A stretch of 64,000 bases of DNA from Gallionella sp. (GTDB lineage: Bacteria; Pseudomonadota; Gammaproteobacteria; Burkholderiales; Gallionellaceae), in assembly GCA_028687575.1 (NCBI GenBank), contig JAQTZW010000006.1, positions 1 through 64,000 on the forward strand. Direction: 5' to 3'. Made by a program: the position numbers and the translations under genes. Positions 8,729 to 17,732 of this stretch are shown here, in pieces (the stretch's first letter is position 1; each line of letters begins with the position of its first letter). Below the pieces are notes generated by a model. It was not told where the DNA came from. It did not search any database and saw only the letters and a list, made by a program, of their open reading frames with translations.

Positions 8729-9438
8729 CAGTAGCCTTTTAGCGCACCGCGCAAGCGTGCAACGGCTTGGCTATGCAACTGGGAAATGCGCGACTCGCTA
8801 ACACCGAATACCTCACCGATCTCGCGCAAGTTCATCTCCTGTTCGTAGATCATGCCCATCAGCTGCTTCTCACGCTCTGGCAAGCGTTCAATCGCACTCA
8901 CCAACTCCGTCTTGAAACGCTCATCCTGCAACAGCGACAACGGATCGGCGTCATTACTGAACTCGAAACGTTCGAAGAAATCGTTGTGATCTTCGTCCTG
9001 AAAATCCTCGTAATACATCAACTGCGAACCACGTGATTGCTGTAACTTCTGTTGATACTCCTCAAGCGGAACCCCCATTTCATCGGCAATTTCCGATTCA
9101 CTGGCGGGCCGTCCCAGCTTTTGCTGCACACGACTGATGGACTGTTCTATCATCCGCGTGTCGCGACGCAGGCTGCGCGGTAGCCAGTCTGCACTACGCA
9201 ATTCGTCCAGCATCGCGCCACGTATACGCTGTGTCGCATAAGTCTCAAACTGCGCACCATGAATCTCGTCGTAACGACTGGCCGCATCCAGCAGGCCTAT
9301 CATGCCAGCCTGAATAATGTCGTCTATCTGCACGCTGTACGGCAACTTGGTCATCATCTGATGAGCCAGTCGCTTGACCAGCGGGGCGAAGTCCCGCAGA
9401 CATTGATCCTTGTCCTTTAATCCAGAAGCGTTATACAT
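8728..9438 (-). CDS. fliA: RNA polymerase sigma-28 factor FliA
   Basis: 236 residues from the ATG at 9438, chosen because family members begin MYxAxG; a GTG at 9468 is an alternative. Region 2 (APLVKRLAHQMMTKLPYSVQ, then DDIIQAGMIGLLDAASRYD) recognises the -10 element. Region 4 is a helix-turn-helix (NLREIGEVFGVSESRISQLHSQ) for the -35. It directs late flagellar and chemotaxis genes and is held inactive by FlgM. Its probable target sites (TAAAG-N14-GCCGTTA) are visible at several places in this window. Co-transcribed with flhG upstream and motCD downstream. Confidence 0.95.
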   Translation of the reverse strand: MYNASGLKDKDQCLRDFAPLVKRLAHQMMTKLPYSVQIDDIIQAGMIGLLDAASRYDEIHGAQFETYATQRIRGAMLDELRSADWLPRSLRRDTRMIEQSISRVQQKLGRPASESEIADEMGVPLEEYQQKLQQSRGSQLMYYEDFQDEDHNDFFERFEFSNDADPLSLLQDERFKTELVSAIERLPEREKQLMGMIYEQEMNLREIGEVFGVSESRISQLHSQAVARLRGALKGY

Positions 9439-9507
9439 AATTAACCACTCTTGCGTGACGTTAACCACCAGTTGCCAGCAATCATTTACACATTCCCTTA
9501 TTCAAAT

Positions 9508-10470
9508 TCAGTAGCTGGCAACAGCCCTGCTGGAGTTTACCGCCTTTGTCATATCCTTGCTGTTGCAACGGGATAATTGATTCATAAGATTCTTCATCAT
9601 TTGAGACACCCCGCCTTCCATCTCATCCTGACGCACCGCCATCTGCAACAACTCTTGAGATAAAGCCCTGTAGGATGTTGCCGAACTCGCAGCCGGGTAG
9701 GCTTCCACAACTGACCTTGCGAGGTGTGTAGCACGTTTTTGCTTGTCATCCAGCGGTATGCAGCCCAAATATTCGAGCCGCGCCGCCAGCTTGCTGCGCG
9801 CCACTTTCTCCATGTTACCGAATGCCAGCCGAGCCACTTTTTCGTCAGCCACCTTGTTGACTACGATTTCGAACCGCAAGCGCGCATTCTCCAGCGCCAG
9901 ACGCTTGATCAATCCGTAGCTTTCGGTGATGCCGGACGCAGTCGCATCCGTCACCACAACCAGCCTGACTCCCGGTGCAAGACTGGAAGAAACAGACGAT
10001 TGGCCGGTCAACATCGCGGCATCTACCAGCATCACATCCACACCGCCGCTTACTTCACGCAGCGCATGTTCCATACATTGTTGTTCCGAAGTATTCAGAT
10101 TGCCGAGTGCCCGCATCGCCCGAGCCGTCGGCAAAATCGCATAGCCCTTACCTTGCAGTAGCGCGTCACGTATCTGGCATCTACCCTGAACTACATCCAA
10201 AAAATCATAACGTGCAACCAACCCGAGACTGTCGGTCAAATTATGGGGCGCGGGATTTTCGTCCAGCACCAGCACATCTTTACCCGCCGCTGCCAGCGCC
10301 GCCGCCAGATTGATGGTCGCACTGGTTCGTCCCACGCCATGCTTGCCGGACACCAGCGTGACCACTTGTGTCCGGTTTTCAATCAGCAACCGGCGCAATC
10401 CTTCAGCCTGATCCACACCTCGGCTATGTGCGGGAGGCTGATTTCCCAGCATTCCGACATCAGAGCGCAT
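9508..10470 (-). CDS. flhG: Flagellar number regulator FlhG (MinD/ParA-like ATPase)
   Basis: A 320-residue MinD-like P-loop ATPase, known in polar flagellates as FlhG, FleN or YlxH, which limits flagellar number by acting on FlhF. The deviant Walker A segment is SGKHGVGRTS at 41-50. The signature Lys43 is kept, but the usual second lysine of GKT is Arg48, which may change ATP hydrolysis. Switch regions DENPAPHNL and LVDAAML follow. The start has AGGTGG upstream and overlaps flhF by 11 bases. The C-terminus ends in a basic and serine-rich stretch rather than an obvious amphipathic membrane helix. Confidence 0.85.
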   Translation of the reverse strand: MRSDVGMLGNQPPAHSRGVDQAEGLRRLLIENRTQVVTLVSGKHGVGRTSATINLAAALAAAGKDVLVLDENPAPHNLTDSLGLVARYDFLDVVQGRCQIRDALLQGKGYAILPTARAMRALGNLNTSEQQCMEHALREVSGGVDVMLVDAAMLTGQSSVSSSLAPGVRLVVVTDATASGITESYGLIKRLALENARLRFEIVVNKVADEKVARLAFGNMEKVARSKLAARLEYLGCIPLDDKQKRATHLARSVVEAYPAASSATSYRALSQELLQMAVRQDEMEGGVSQMMKNLMNQLSRCNSKDMTKAVNSSRAVASY

Positions 10471-11701
10471 AAGCCACCTCCCCGCCAGGGACTTCTACCG
10501 ATCCCGTGGCAGCCATCATCAATGGAAATTCCTGCGCACTGAGGGTGAAGGGGGTCTTTTCCTCAACAGGCTTGAAGGCGCGATGCAGCAGCACATCCAC
10601 ATTCACCGGATGTAGATCTTCCGGCACCCGCTGCCCATTCGCCATGAAATGCATCACCAGCCGATGACGTACCACCACATCCAGCAATGCACCCAGATTA
10701 ACAGCCTCATCCAGCTTGGTGGCGATACAGCCGATCACCTTGTTGCCGTGATACATGCGCACCACTTCTTCCAGCGTGTCGCCACCGCTGGTGGAATTGA
10801 GCACCAGCAGACGCTGCACACCGGTCGCATCGAACATCTCTCGTTGTTCGCAGACGCGCTCGTCGCGCTGCCCCATACCCACAGTATCAATCAGCACCAG
10901 ATGCTTGTGCCGCAGTGCAGACAGTGTCAGCCGCAAATCGTCGGCATCACGCACCGAATGTACAGCAACGCCAAGTATCTTGCCGTATATCTTGAGTTGC
11001 TCGTAAGCACCAATACGATAGCTATCGGTAGTCAGCAAGGCCACCTTGTCGGCGCCGTAACGCACCACAGCGCGCGCTGCCAGTTTGGCCGTAGTGGTAG
11101 TTTTCCCCACTCCGGTAGGGCCGATCAGCGCATACACCCCGCCCTTGGCCACGATGTCGTCGGCATCACCGGCAACATTCACATTGCGTTTCAACACTTG
11201 CTTAACCCATGCCTCGCCCTTCTCACCACCTTGCGGCATCTTGTCGAGCAACTGGCGCGCCAATAATGTGCTGAACCCGGAATTGAGCATACGGCGCAGC
11301 AACCCGGCGCGTTGCGGATCACGCTGCTGAACATTGTTCCATGACAGCGTCTCGATCTGCTTTTGCAGCGTGCTGTGCATCGCCTTAATCTCCATCATTA
11401 TGGAAGACTCGACTGGCAACACATCGGCGGCCGGCTTGCCGACTGATGTTGCTTCCAGTGCCGGCTTAAGCGGCTTGCTTATCACATCCACTTGCTGCGC
11501 GTCCCTGCTGATGCGCCGAGCTTCCGGAACACGCACCGATGTCTCGGTCAGCTGCTCCATCGCTTCGCTCGCCATCGCGACTATTTCCACCCCTTGCGGG
11601 GTGCTGCGATTCGACAGGATGACGGCATCCTCGCCCAGGTCGTTGCGTATCTCTCTTAACGCCTGGCGTGCTGTCGGCGCAATGAATTTTCTGATGTTCA
11701 T
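10460..11701 (-). CDS. flhF: Flagellar SRP-type GTPase FlhF
   Basis: 413 residues. The conserved N-terminal B region (MNIRKFIAPTARQALREI) is followed by a variable linker and an NG GTPase domain with Walker A GPTGVGKT at 194-201, DTVG at 272-275 and the guanine-specificity motif TKLDEA at 328-333. FlhF recruits early flagellar components to the cell pole. FlhG acts on it, and the two genes overlap. AGGAGG precedes the ATG, which overlaps the flhA stop by four bases. Its presence implies polar flagella, even though this organism also has FlhDC, more often linked with peritrichous species. Confidence 0.93.
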   Translation of the reverse strand: MNIRKFIAPTARQALREIRNDLGEDAVILSNRSTPQGVEIVAMASEAMEQLTETSVRVPEARRISRDAQQVDVISKPLKPALEATSVGKPAADVLPVESSIMMEIKAMHSTLQKQIETLSWNNVQQRDPQRAGLLRRMLNSGFSTLLARQLLDKMPQGGEKGEAWVKQVLKRNVNVAGDADDIVAKGGVYALIGPTGVGKTTTTAKLAARAVVRYGADKVALLTTDSYRIGAYEQLKIYGKILGVAVHSVRDADDLRLTLSALRHKHLVLIDTVGMGQRDERVCEQREMFDATGVQRLLVLNSTSGGDTLEEVVRMYHGNKVIGCIATKLDEAVNLGALLDVVVRHRLVMHFMANGQRVPEDLHPVNVDVLLHRAFKPVEEKTPFTLSAQEFPLMMAATGSVEVPGGEVAYAL

Positions 11702-13785
11702 GCTAATCCTCCTACCATTGCTGTCACCCGTATGGTCTTGAAGTCGGGTACTTCGTCATGTGAAATCACATGCAGATTGGGTACGGCGCGTTTCAAAAAG
11801 CGTGCCAGCAGGTCGCGCAATTGCCCCGGCACCAGCATCACCGTTGGCAGGCCCATCTGCTCCTGCAACTGCACCGCATCGCGGGATTCACGCAATACCG
11901 TGTCCGCCAGACCCGGTTCGATGCCGATGCCGTTCTGGCTGGCCTGCATCGCCTGCATCAGCACATGCTCCAGTTCCTTGTTCATACCGATAACCTGCAA
12001 CTCCTGTGCGGACGGATAGAACTGCTGCACGATGGCTGGTCCCAGTGCGATACGCACCCATGAGGTTAGTTGGTATGGATCCTGCGAACGGATCGCATTG
12101 TCGGCCAGCGTCTCGACGATGGTGCGCATGTCGCGGATATGCATGCCTTCGTCCAGCAGGTTCTGCAACACCTTCTGCACCACGCCCAGCGGCAGCGTTT
12201 TGGGCACCAGGTCTTCCACCAGTTTGGGGGCGACCTTGCCAAGATGATCGAGCAGTTGTTGCACTTCCTGACGTCCCAGCATTTCTGCCGCACGCGTATT
12301 GATCAGATGACTCAGATGCGTGGCGACCACGGTGCCAGGGTCAACTACGGTATAGCCCATAATCTGTGCTTGTTCACGCATCGCCTCGTCTATCCACACG
12401 GCCGGCAGGCCAAACGCCGGGTCTTGCGTCTGCATCCCCACCAGTGGGCCGCTGACGTTACCCGGATTGATTGCCAGAAACTGGTGCGGATACGCCTCAC
12501 CGCTACCGATTTCCACCCCTTTGAGCGTGATGCGGTAGCCGTTCGGACGCAGGTCGAGATTGTCACGGATATGAACCGAAGGCGGCAAAAACCCCATATC
12601 CTGTGTAAACTTCTTGCGTATCCCCTTGATTCTTCTCAGAAGATCACCATCCTGCGCCTTGTCCACCAGCGAAATCAAGCGGTAGCCGACTTCCAGCCCC
12701 AGTACGTCCACTTGCGCGACATCTTCCCAGCTTGCCTCGGGCGCTTCGCTGATCAGCGGCGTGGAAGCAGCTTCTTCCTGTTCCTGCTCGGCGACCTTCT
12801 CGGACTTGCGGGTCAGATGGTAGGCCAACCAAAGCATACCGCCAGCCAGCAACAGGAATGAAAAATGCGGCATGCCGGGGATCATGCCCAGCATGCCGAC
12901 GATGGCAGCGGTCAGCATGATGACCTGTGGTTGCTTGAACAACTGGCCCAACAACTGCTCGCCGATGTTTTCTTCGGTCGCCACACGGCTGACCACCACA
13001 CCGGCAGCAGTTGAAATCACCAGCGCCGGGATTTGTGCCACCAGTCCGTCACCGATCGCCAGCAGGGTGTAGGTCTTGGCAGCCAGCGATATGTCCATGT
13101 TGTGCTGCAACACGCCGACAATCAGCCCGCCGATCAGATTGATGAACAGGATGATGATGCCGGCGATGGCATCACCGCGCACAAACTTGGAGGCACCATC
13201 CATCGCACCGTAGAAATCCGACTCCTGTGAAATTTCGGCACGACGTTTGCGCGCCACATCCTCGCCGATCAGGCCGGCATTCAAGTCTGCATCTATCGCC
13301 ATCTGTTTGCCGGGCATCGCATCCAGCGTGAAGCGTGCGCCCACCTCTGCGATACGCCCCGCACCCTTGGTGATGACCATGAAGTTGATGACCACCAGGA
13401 TCGCGAACACCACGATACCCACCGCATAATTGCCGCCCACCAGAAATTGGCCGAACGATTCGATCACCTTGCCGGCCGCATCCCCGCCGGTGTGACCTTC
13501 CAGCAGCACTACCCGGGTCGAGGCAACGTTCAGCGACAGGCGCAGCAGCGTGGTCATCAGCAGGATGGTCGGGAAAGCCACGAAATCCAGCGCCTTGGTG
13601 GTGTTCATGCTGATCAGCAGCACCATGACCGCCATCGCGATGTTAAATGTGAAGAAGATGTCCAGCAGGATGGGGGGCAGCGGCAGCACCATCATCGCCA
13701 GTATCATCACGATCAGCACCGGACCTACCAGACCGCGCAGATTCAGGCTGCGCCTGATGATACCCATTACCGAACCTGAACTCAT
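11698..13785 (-). CDS. flhA: Flagellar export gate protein FlhA
   Basis: 695 residues, the normal length. The N-terminal ~330 residues carry about eight membrane helices and the cytoplasmic FHIPEP loop (GARFTLDAMPGKQMAIDADL). The C-terminal ~350 residues are the cytoplasmic domain that docks chaperone-substrate complexes. FlhA forms the nonameric ring of the flagellar type III secretion gate. It overlaps flhB and flhF by four bases each (ATGA), so flhB-flhA-flhF should be translated as a coupled set. Confidence 0.96.
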   Translation of the reverse strand: MSSGSVMGIIRRSLNLRGLVGPVLIVMILAMMVLPLPPILLDIFFTFNIAMAVMVLLISMNTTKALDFVAFPTILLMTTLLRLSLNVASTRVVLLEGHTGGDAAGKVIESFGQFLVGGNYAVGIVVFAILVVINFMVITKGAGRIAEVGARFTLDAMPGKQMAIDADLNAGLIGEDVARKRRAEISQESDFYGAMDGASKFVRGDAIAGIIILFINLIGGLIVGVLQHNMDISLAAKTYTLLAIGDGLVAQIPALVISTAAGVVVSRVATEENIGEQLLGQLFKQPQVIMLTAAIVGMLGMIPGMPHFSFLLLAGGMLWLAYHLTRKSEKVAEQEQEEAASTPLISEAPEASWEDVAQVDVLGLEVGYRLISLVDKAQDGDLLRRIKGIRKKFTQDMGFLPPSVHIRDNLDLRPNGYRITLKGVEIGSGEAYPHQFLAINPGNVSGPLVGMQTQDPAFGLPAVWIDEAMREQAQIMGYTVVDPGTVVATHLSHLINTRAAEMLGRQEVQQLLDHLGKVAPKLVEDLVPKTLPLGVVQKVLQNLLDEGMHIRDMRTIVETLADNAIRSQDPYQLTSWVRIALGPAIVQQFYPSAQELQVIGMNKELEHVLMQAMQASQNGIGIEPGLADTVLRESRDAVQLQEQMGLPTVMLVPGQLRDLLARFLKRAVPNLHVISHDEVPDFKTIRVTAMVGGLA

Positions 13786-14930
13786 GATGCGACTCCTGTG
13801 TGGGTGGGATCGAGCTCAGCAGGTACCGGCAATACGCCAGGCTGCTGCGGACGGTTGCCGCCGTGTGATTTATAGCTCTTCAACTGGTAGACATAAGCCA
13901 GCACCTCGGCGACGGCGGTGTACAGTGCCTCGGGGATACTCTGCCCAATATCGGTGTGCCGGTGCAAGGCGCGCGCCAGCGGCGGTGCTTCGAGAATGGG
14001 CACGTTATTTTCAGCAGCAATCTCCTTGATGCGCTGTGCGATCAGATCGGAGCCCTTGGCCACCACGGTCGGTGCGCGCATACCGTTTTCGCTGTACTTC
14101 AGCGCGACTGCGTAGTGCGTCGGGTTGGTTACCACCACGTCGGCGGTCGGGATAGCTTCCATCATGCGACGGCGGGCAGCCTCACGCTGCAAGCTGCGGA
14201 TACGTCCCTTGACCATCGGATCGCCCTCGGTTTCCTTGGCTTCCTTGCGCACTTCTTCCTTGGTCATCTTCAATTTCTTGTTGTGGTCCCACAACTGGAA
14301 CGGTACGTCCACCGCGACGATCAGCAGCATCGCACCGGTGACAGAGAGGAAACTGACACCGATCAGATGACCCATTTGCGGGATGCCAGCCTTAACCGAC
14401 AGTGTGGCCAATTCGATTACATCATCGCGATGACTCCACACAACCATGGTTGCGATACCGCCCACCACGATTGCCTTGGCGATGGTTTTAAGCAACTCGA
14501 CCAGCGCATGGGTGGAGAACATCCGGGCGATGCCGGAAGCCGGATTCATCCTGGAAAACTGCGGCATAAGCGATTCGGTGCTGAACAACCAGCCATTCAA
14601 CGCCAACGGTGACAGCAAGGCTGCAAGCACCAGCAGCAGCAATACTGGCGCGAAGATGATGAGCATTTCCAGCGATATGTCATACAGGCGTGTTGCCATC
14701 ATTTCCGGATTGAACACCATATCGTGGTTAAGAATCAGTGCCTCGCGCAGCATTTTCACCACTTGGCGACTGAGTGAGTCGCCCATGAACCAAAGACCGG
14801 CACCGCCGGCCAGTAATACGGCGAACGTGGACAACTCGCGCGAGCGGGCGACCTGACCTTTTTCCCTTGCCTGATCAAGTTTCCTCTGCGAGGGTTGTTC
14901 CGTTTTTTCTAAATCGCTTTCTTCAGACAT
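13782..14930 (-). CDS. flhB: Flagellar export gate protein FlhB
   Basis: 382 residues with four membrane helices and a cytoplasmic domain holding the self-cleavage motif NPTH at 269-272, which switches export from rod-hook to filament substrates. The N-terminus (EKTEQPSQRKLDQAREKGQV) is the family signature. The C-terminal tail after ~350 is Pro/Gln-rich and poorly conserved. GGAG lies upstream of the ATG. It heads the minus-strand operon flhB-flhA-flhF-flhG-fliA-motC-motD; a 165-base gap before it should hold the promoter, but I could not identify a clear box there. Confidence 0.95.
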   Translation of the reverse strand: MSEESDLEKTEQPSQRKLDQAREKGQVARSRELSTFAVLLAGGAGLWFMGDSLSRQVVKMLREALILNHDMVFNPEMMATRLYDISLEMLIIFAPVLLLLVLAALLSPLALNGWLFSTESLMPQFSRMNPASGIARMFSTHALVELLKTIAKAIVVGGIATMVVWSHRDDVIELATLSVKAGIPQMGHLIGVSFLSVTGAMLLIVAVDVPFQLWDHNKKLKMTKEEVRKEAKETEGDPMVKGRIRSLQREAARRRMMEAIPTADVVVTNPTHYAVALKYSENGMRAPTVVAKGSDLIAQRIKEIAAENNVPILEAPPLARALHRHTDIGQSIPEALYTAVAEVLAYVYQLKSYKSHGGNRPQQPGVLPVPAELDPTHTGVAS

Positions 14931-15095
14931 GATGCGCTCCGATGGTTGTGCCGATTATCAGCAAGCCAACGGAGTTTCAATCATGCGAATAAGACGGGAT
15001 TTAACAGGCTTTTCGATGTGCTGCGGGAAGTAACGATAGATCAGGATGCCCACGCCCCACTCCCATGGGCAATCAGGGTTGGTATCAGCACGGCT

Positions 15096-16019
15096 TTACA
15101 GGCTGCTCAACACCTTGATGTGGGCGACCGCCGAACGCGCCAGCGCGCTCAGCGCATAACCGCCTTCCAGCACAGACACGATGCGGCGCTGCGCATGGCG
15201 TTCGGCCAGCGCCTTGAGTTGCTCGGTGACCCAGACATAATCGGCTTCGCGCAGCGCCAGCCCGCCCATGTCATCCTCGCGGTGCGCATCGAAACCCGCT
15301 GAAATGAACAGCATTTGCGGGCGAAAATCCTCCAGTGCGGGCAACCAGTGACGCGTCACTGCCGCACGAAAATCCTCACCGCTCGCTCCGGCCGCCAGTG
15401 GCACATTGATGATGTGGTCGCTGCCGCTGTCAGCCCCGCAATACGGGTAAAAGGGATGACGAAAGGTCGAGCACAGCATCACCCGTCCGTCGTCCTTGAA
15501 GATATCCTCGGTGCCGTCGCCGTGATGCACGTCGAAATCGGCAATCGCCACGCGCTCAAGACCGTACTGCGCCAGCGCGTGCGCCGCCGCCACCGCGACA
15601 TTGTTGAAGATGCAAAAACCGCCTGCGCTATCCCGTCCGGCATGGTGTCCGGGCGGGCGGATGTTGCAGAACGCATTCTCAGCCTGCCCCGCCATCACCA
15701 AGTCCACCGCCTTGACCGCCGCACCCGCCGCACGGAACGCCGCAGCCAGCGAGAAGGGATTCATCGCCGTATCGCCGTCCAGATACACCAGTCCACTTAG
15801 TGGCGAACTGGCATGAATAGCTGCCACATAAGACTCGCCATGCACCCGCAGCAATTGCTCGCGGCTCGCTTCGGGTGCCTCGTAGTAAGCCAGAAAATGC
15901 AGCAGCCCTGAGGAGATGAGCTGATCCTCAATCGCATGCAGGCGTGCCGGACACTCGGGATGCTCTGCCCCCATCTCGTGTTTCAGGCAATCAGAGTGTG
16001 TTAAATAGGCGGTCGTCAT
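15096..16019 (-). CDS. Histone-deacetylase-family (AcuC/HdaH-like) zinc deacetylase
   Basis: 307 residues of the class II HDAC-like bacterial family. The motifs are all present: the His-His pair in IRPPGHHAG, the zinc ligands in ADFDVHHGDGTEDIF and SAGFDAH, and the late tyrosine in LEGGYAL. These enzymes remove acyl groups from lysines or polyamines; the substrate here is unknown. A lysine/CoA acetyltransferase of PatZ type lies 2 kb away, so opposing roles in protein acetylation are possible (inference). It is divergent from the M18 peptidase gene. Confidence 0.9.
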   Translation of the reverse strand: MTTAYLTHSDCLKHEMGAEHPECPARLHAIEDQLISSGLLHFLAYYEAPEASREQLLRVHGESYVAAIHASSPLSGLVYLDGDTAMNPFSLAAAFRAAGAAVKAVDLVMAGQAENAFCNIRPPGHHAGRDSAGGFCIFNNVAVAAAHALAQYGLERVAIADFDVHHGDGTEDIFKDDGRVMLCSTFRHPFYPYCGADSGSDHIINVPLAAGASGEDFRAAVTRHWLPALEDFRPQMLFISAGFDAHREDDMGGLALREADYVWVTEQLKALAERHAQRRIVSVLEGGYALSALARSAVAHIKVLSSL

Positions 16020-16203
16020 GCCATGAGTATCCAGTAAAATCGGGTTGATGGAAACGCCGGTATTTTACCGTCAGGAATTGCTGAACCAGAAAGAATTCAA
16101 TTCAAATTATTCATCATCCAGCTTCTCGAACAACAGTCGAATGAGATACGGTCCCAGACAGCTCTTGTATACTCTGGCATCTTTGCAACCCATTCCGACC
16201 GAC

Positions 16204-17508
16204 ATGAACGCAACCTCACTAGCCCAAGACCTGCTCCACTTCATAGACGCCAGCCCCAGCCCCTGGCACGCCGTGTCCAGCGCCGAGGCGCGTCTGCTGG
16301 CGCAGGGCTTTACGCCACTGGATGAAAGCCGGCAGTGGCAACTCGAAACAGGCGGTCGCCATTATGTGGTGCGGGGCGCTTCGCTGATCGCCTTCAGGCT
16401 GGGTAGCCTGCCACTGACGGAAGCCGGTTTCCGCATCGTCGGCGCACATACCGATTCGCCGGGACTGCGGCTCAAACCTCGTGCGGCAATTTCTGGTGAC
16501 GGCATCACGCGGCTGGGCGTGGAAGTCTATGGCGGGCCGATACTGGCGACCTTCACCGACCGCGACCTGAGCCTGGCCGGGCGCGTGGTGTTGCGCGGCG
16601 AGCCAGGACCTGATAGCCGGCTGCCGGAGACCCGGCTGCTGCGCTTCGACCAACCGCTGCTGCGCCTGCCCAATCTGGCGATACACATGAACCGCGAGGT
16701 AAACGAACAGGGGCTGAAACTCAACAAGCAGACCGAGTTGCCGCTGATCCTCGGCCTGACAGGCGAAGGCGGGGATGCCGAGGCAGCGTTGCGCCGGATG
16801 CTGGCCGATGCCCTGAAAGCCGAAGCGTCAGACCTGCTGAGCTGGGAGCTGGCCGTCTACGACGTGCAACCCGGCTGTTTGTGGGGGGCGGAGCGCGAAT
16901 TCATCGCCGACAGCCAGCTCGATAATCTGGCCTCCTGTCATGCCGCGCTGACCGCGCTGCTGGCGACCGAACAGCCCGCTGCCACCTGTGTGGCAGCCTT
17001 GTTCGACCACGAAGAAGTCGGCAGCGAGAGCGCCAGCGGCGCGGGTGGCAGTTTCATTTCTGACGTGCTGGCGCGCATCGGCGTGCTGTCCGGACTGGAT
17101 GAACAAGACCGACAGCGCGCGCTTAGCCGCAGTTTTTTTATCAGTGCTGACATGGCGCACGCCTACCACCCGAATTTCCCCAATGCCTACGAGCCGGCGC
17201 ACAAGGTGAAGATGAATGGCGGGCCGGTCATCAAGACCAACGTGAACCAGCGTTACAGCAGCAATGCCCAAACGGCGGCGCGCTTCATCGGATTTTGCGA
17301 GCAGGCCGGCGTACCGTACCAACAATACGCACACCGCAGCGACCTGGGATGCGGCAGCACCATAGGCCCCACCGTGGCGGCGCAACTGGGCATCGCCAGC
17401 GTGGACGTCGGCTCGCCGATGTGGGCGATGCACAGCGCGCGGGAAAGCGCCGGGGTGGCGGATCACGCGTTCATGATCGCCGCGCTCGCCGCAGCCTACG
17501 CTGGCTGA
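16204..17508 (+). CDS. apeB: M18-family aspartyl aminopeptidase
   Basis: 434 residues from the ATG at 16204. The open frame extends further upstream, but that part is low-complexity (Ser/Asn-rich) and other M18 enzymes begin at this point (DLLHFIDASPSPWHAV). Metal-binding and catalytic segments are seen: GAHTDSPGLRLKP, the glutamate pair in DHEEVGSESASGAGG, and SADMAHAYHPNF. It removes N-terminal acidic residues from peptides in the cytoplasm. It stands as a single gene. A possible -10 (TATACT) lies about 35 bases before the start with no convincing -35. Confidence 0.92.
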   Translation: MNATSLAQDLLHFIDASPSPWHAVSSAEARLLAQGFTPLDESRQWQLETGGRHYVVRGASLIAFRLGSLPLTEAGFRIVGAHTDSPGLRLKPRAAISGDGITRLGVEVYGGPILATFTDRDLSLAGRVVLRGEPGPDSRLPETRLLRFDQPLLRLPNLAIHMNREVNEQGLKLNKQTELPLILGLTGEGGDAEAALRRMLADALKAEASDLLSWELAVYDVQPGCLWGAEREFIADSQLDNLASCHAALTALLATEQPAATCVAALFDHEEVGSESASGAGGSFISDVLARIGVLSGLDEQDRQRALSRSFFISADMAHAYHPNFPNAYEPAHKVKMNGGPVIKTNVNQRYSSNAQTAARFIGFCEQAGVPYQQYAHRSDLGCGSTIGPTVAAQLGIASVDVGSPMWAMHSARESAGVADHAFMIAALAAAYAG

Positions 17509-17640
17509 ACCGACCCTTCCTTGCGGGGATAAGAAACGGAACAGTGCGCTTCATCGGGAACGGCGCGCGGATGTTCCAAACTGATTGCTTGGTCCAACTC
17601 GGATAATCCATTAAACCCAAATTGTCCACTGGACGTTAAC

Positions 17641-17715
17641 CCCCCCTCCCCACCTCCCCTTGTCAGGGGAGGAGCTGCCGCAGTTCTCCCCCTGACAAGG
17701 GGGAGATAGAGGGGG
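17641..17715. repeat. Imperfect inverted repeat between convergent genes
   Basis: Two arms (17641-17672 and 17686-17715) are near reverse complements of each other, and each holds a smaller palindrome, CTCCCC-TTGTCA-GGGGAG and CTCCCCCTGACAAGGGGGAG. The DNA could fold into one long hairpin or two small ones. It lies between the converging apeB and patZ-like stops, where it could end transcription from both sides. The form is typical of dispersed REP or small MITE elements. Confidence 0.7.
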
Positions 17716-17732
17716 TTTCAAACCCGCGCCGT

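Noticed and set aside
16045-16203. Upstream extension of the M18 aminopeptidase frame
   Set aside because: Ser/Asn-rich low-complexity sequence not found at the start of family members; the ATG at 16204 aligns with the known N-terminus.
17641-17715. The inverted repeat as an insertion sequence end
   Set aside because: No transposase gene or remnant nearby and no target duplication seen; a REP-type element is the simpler reading.
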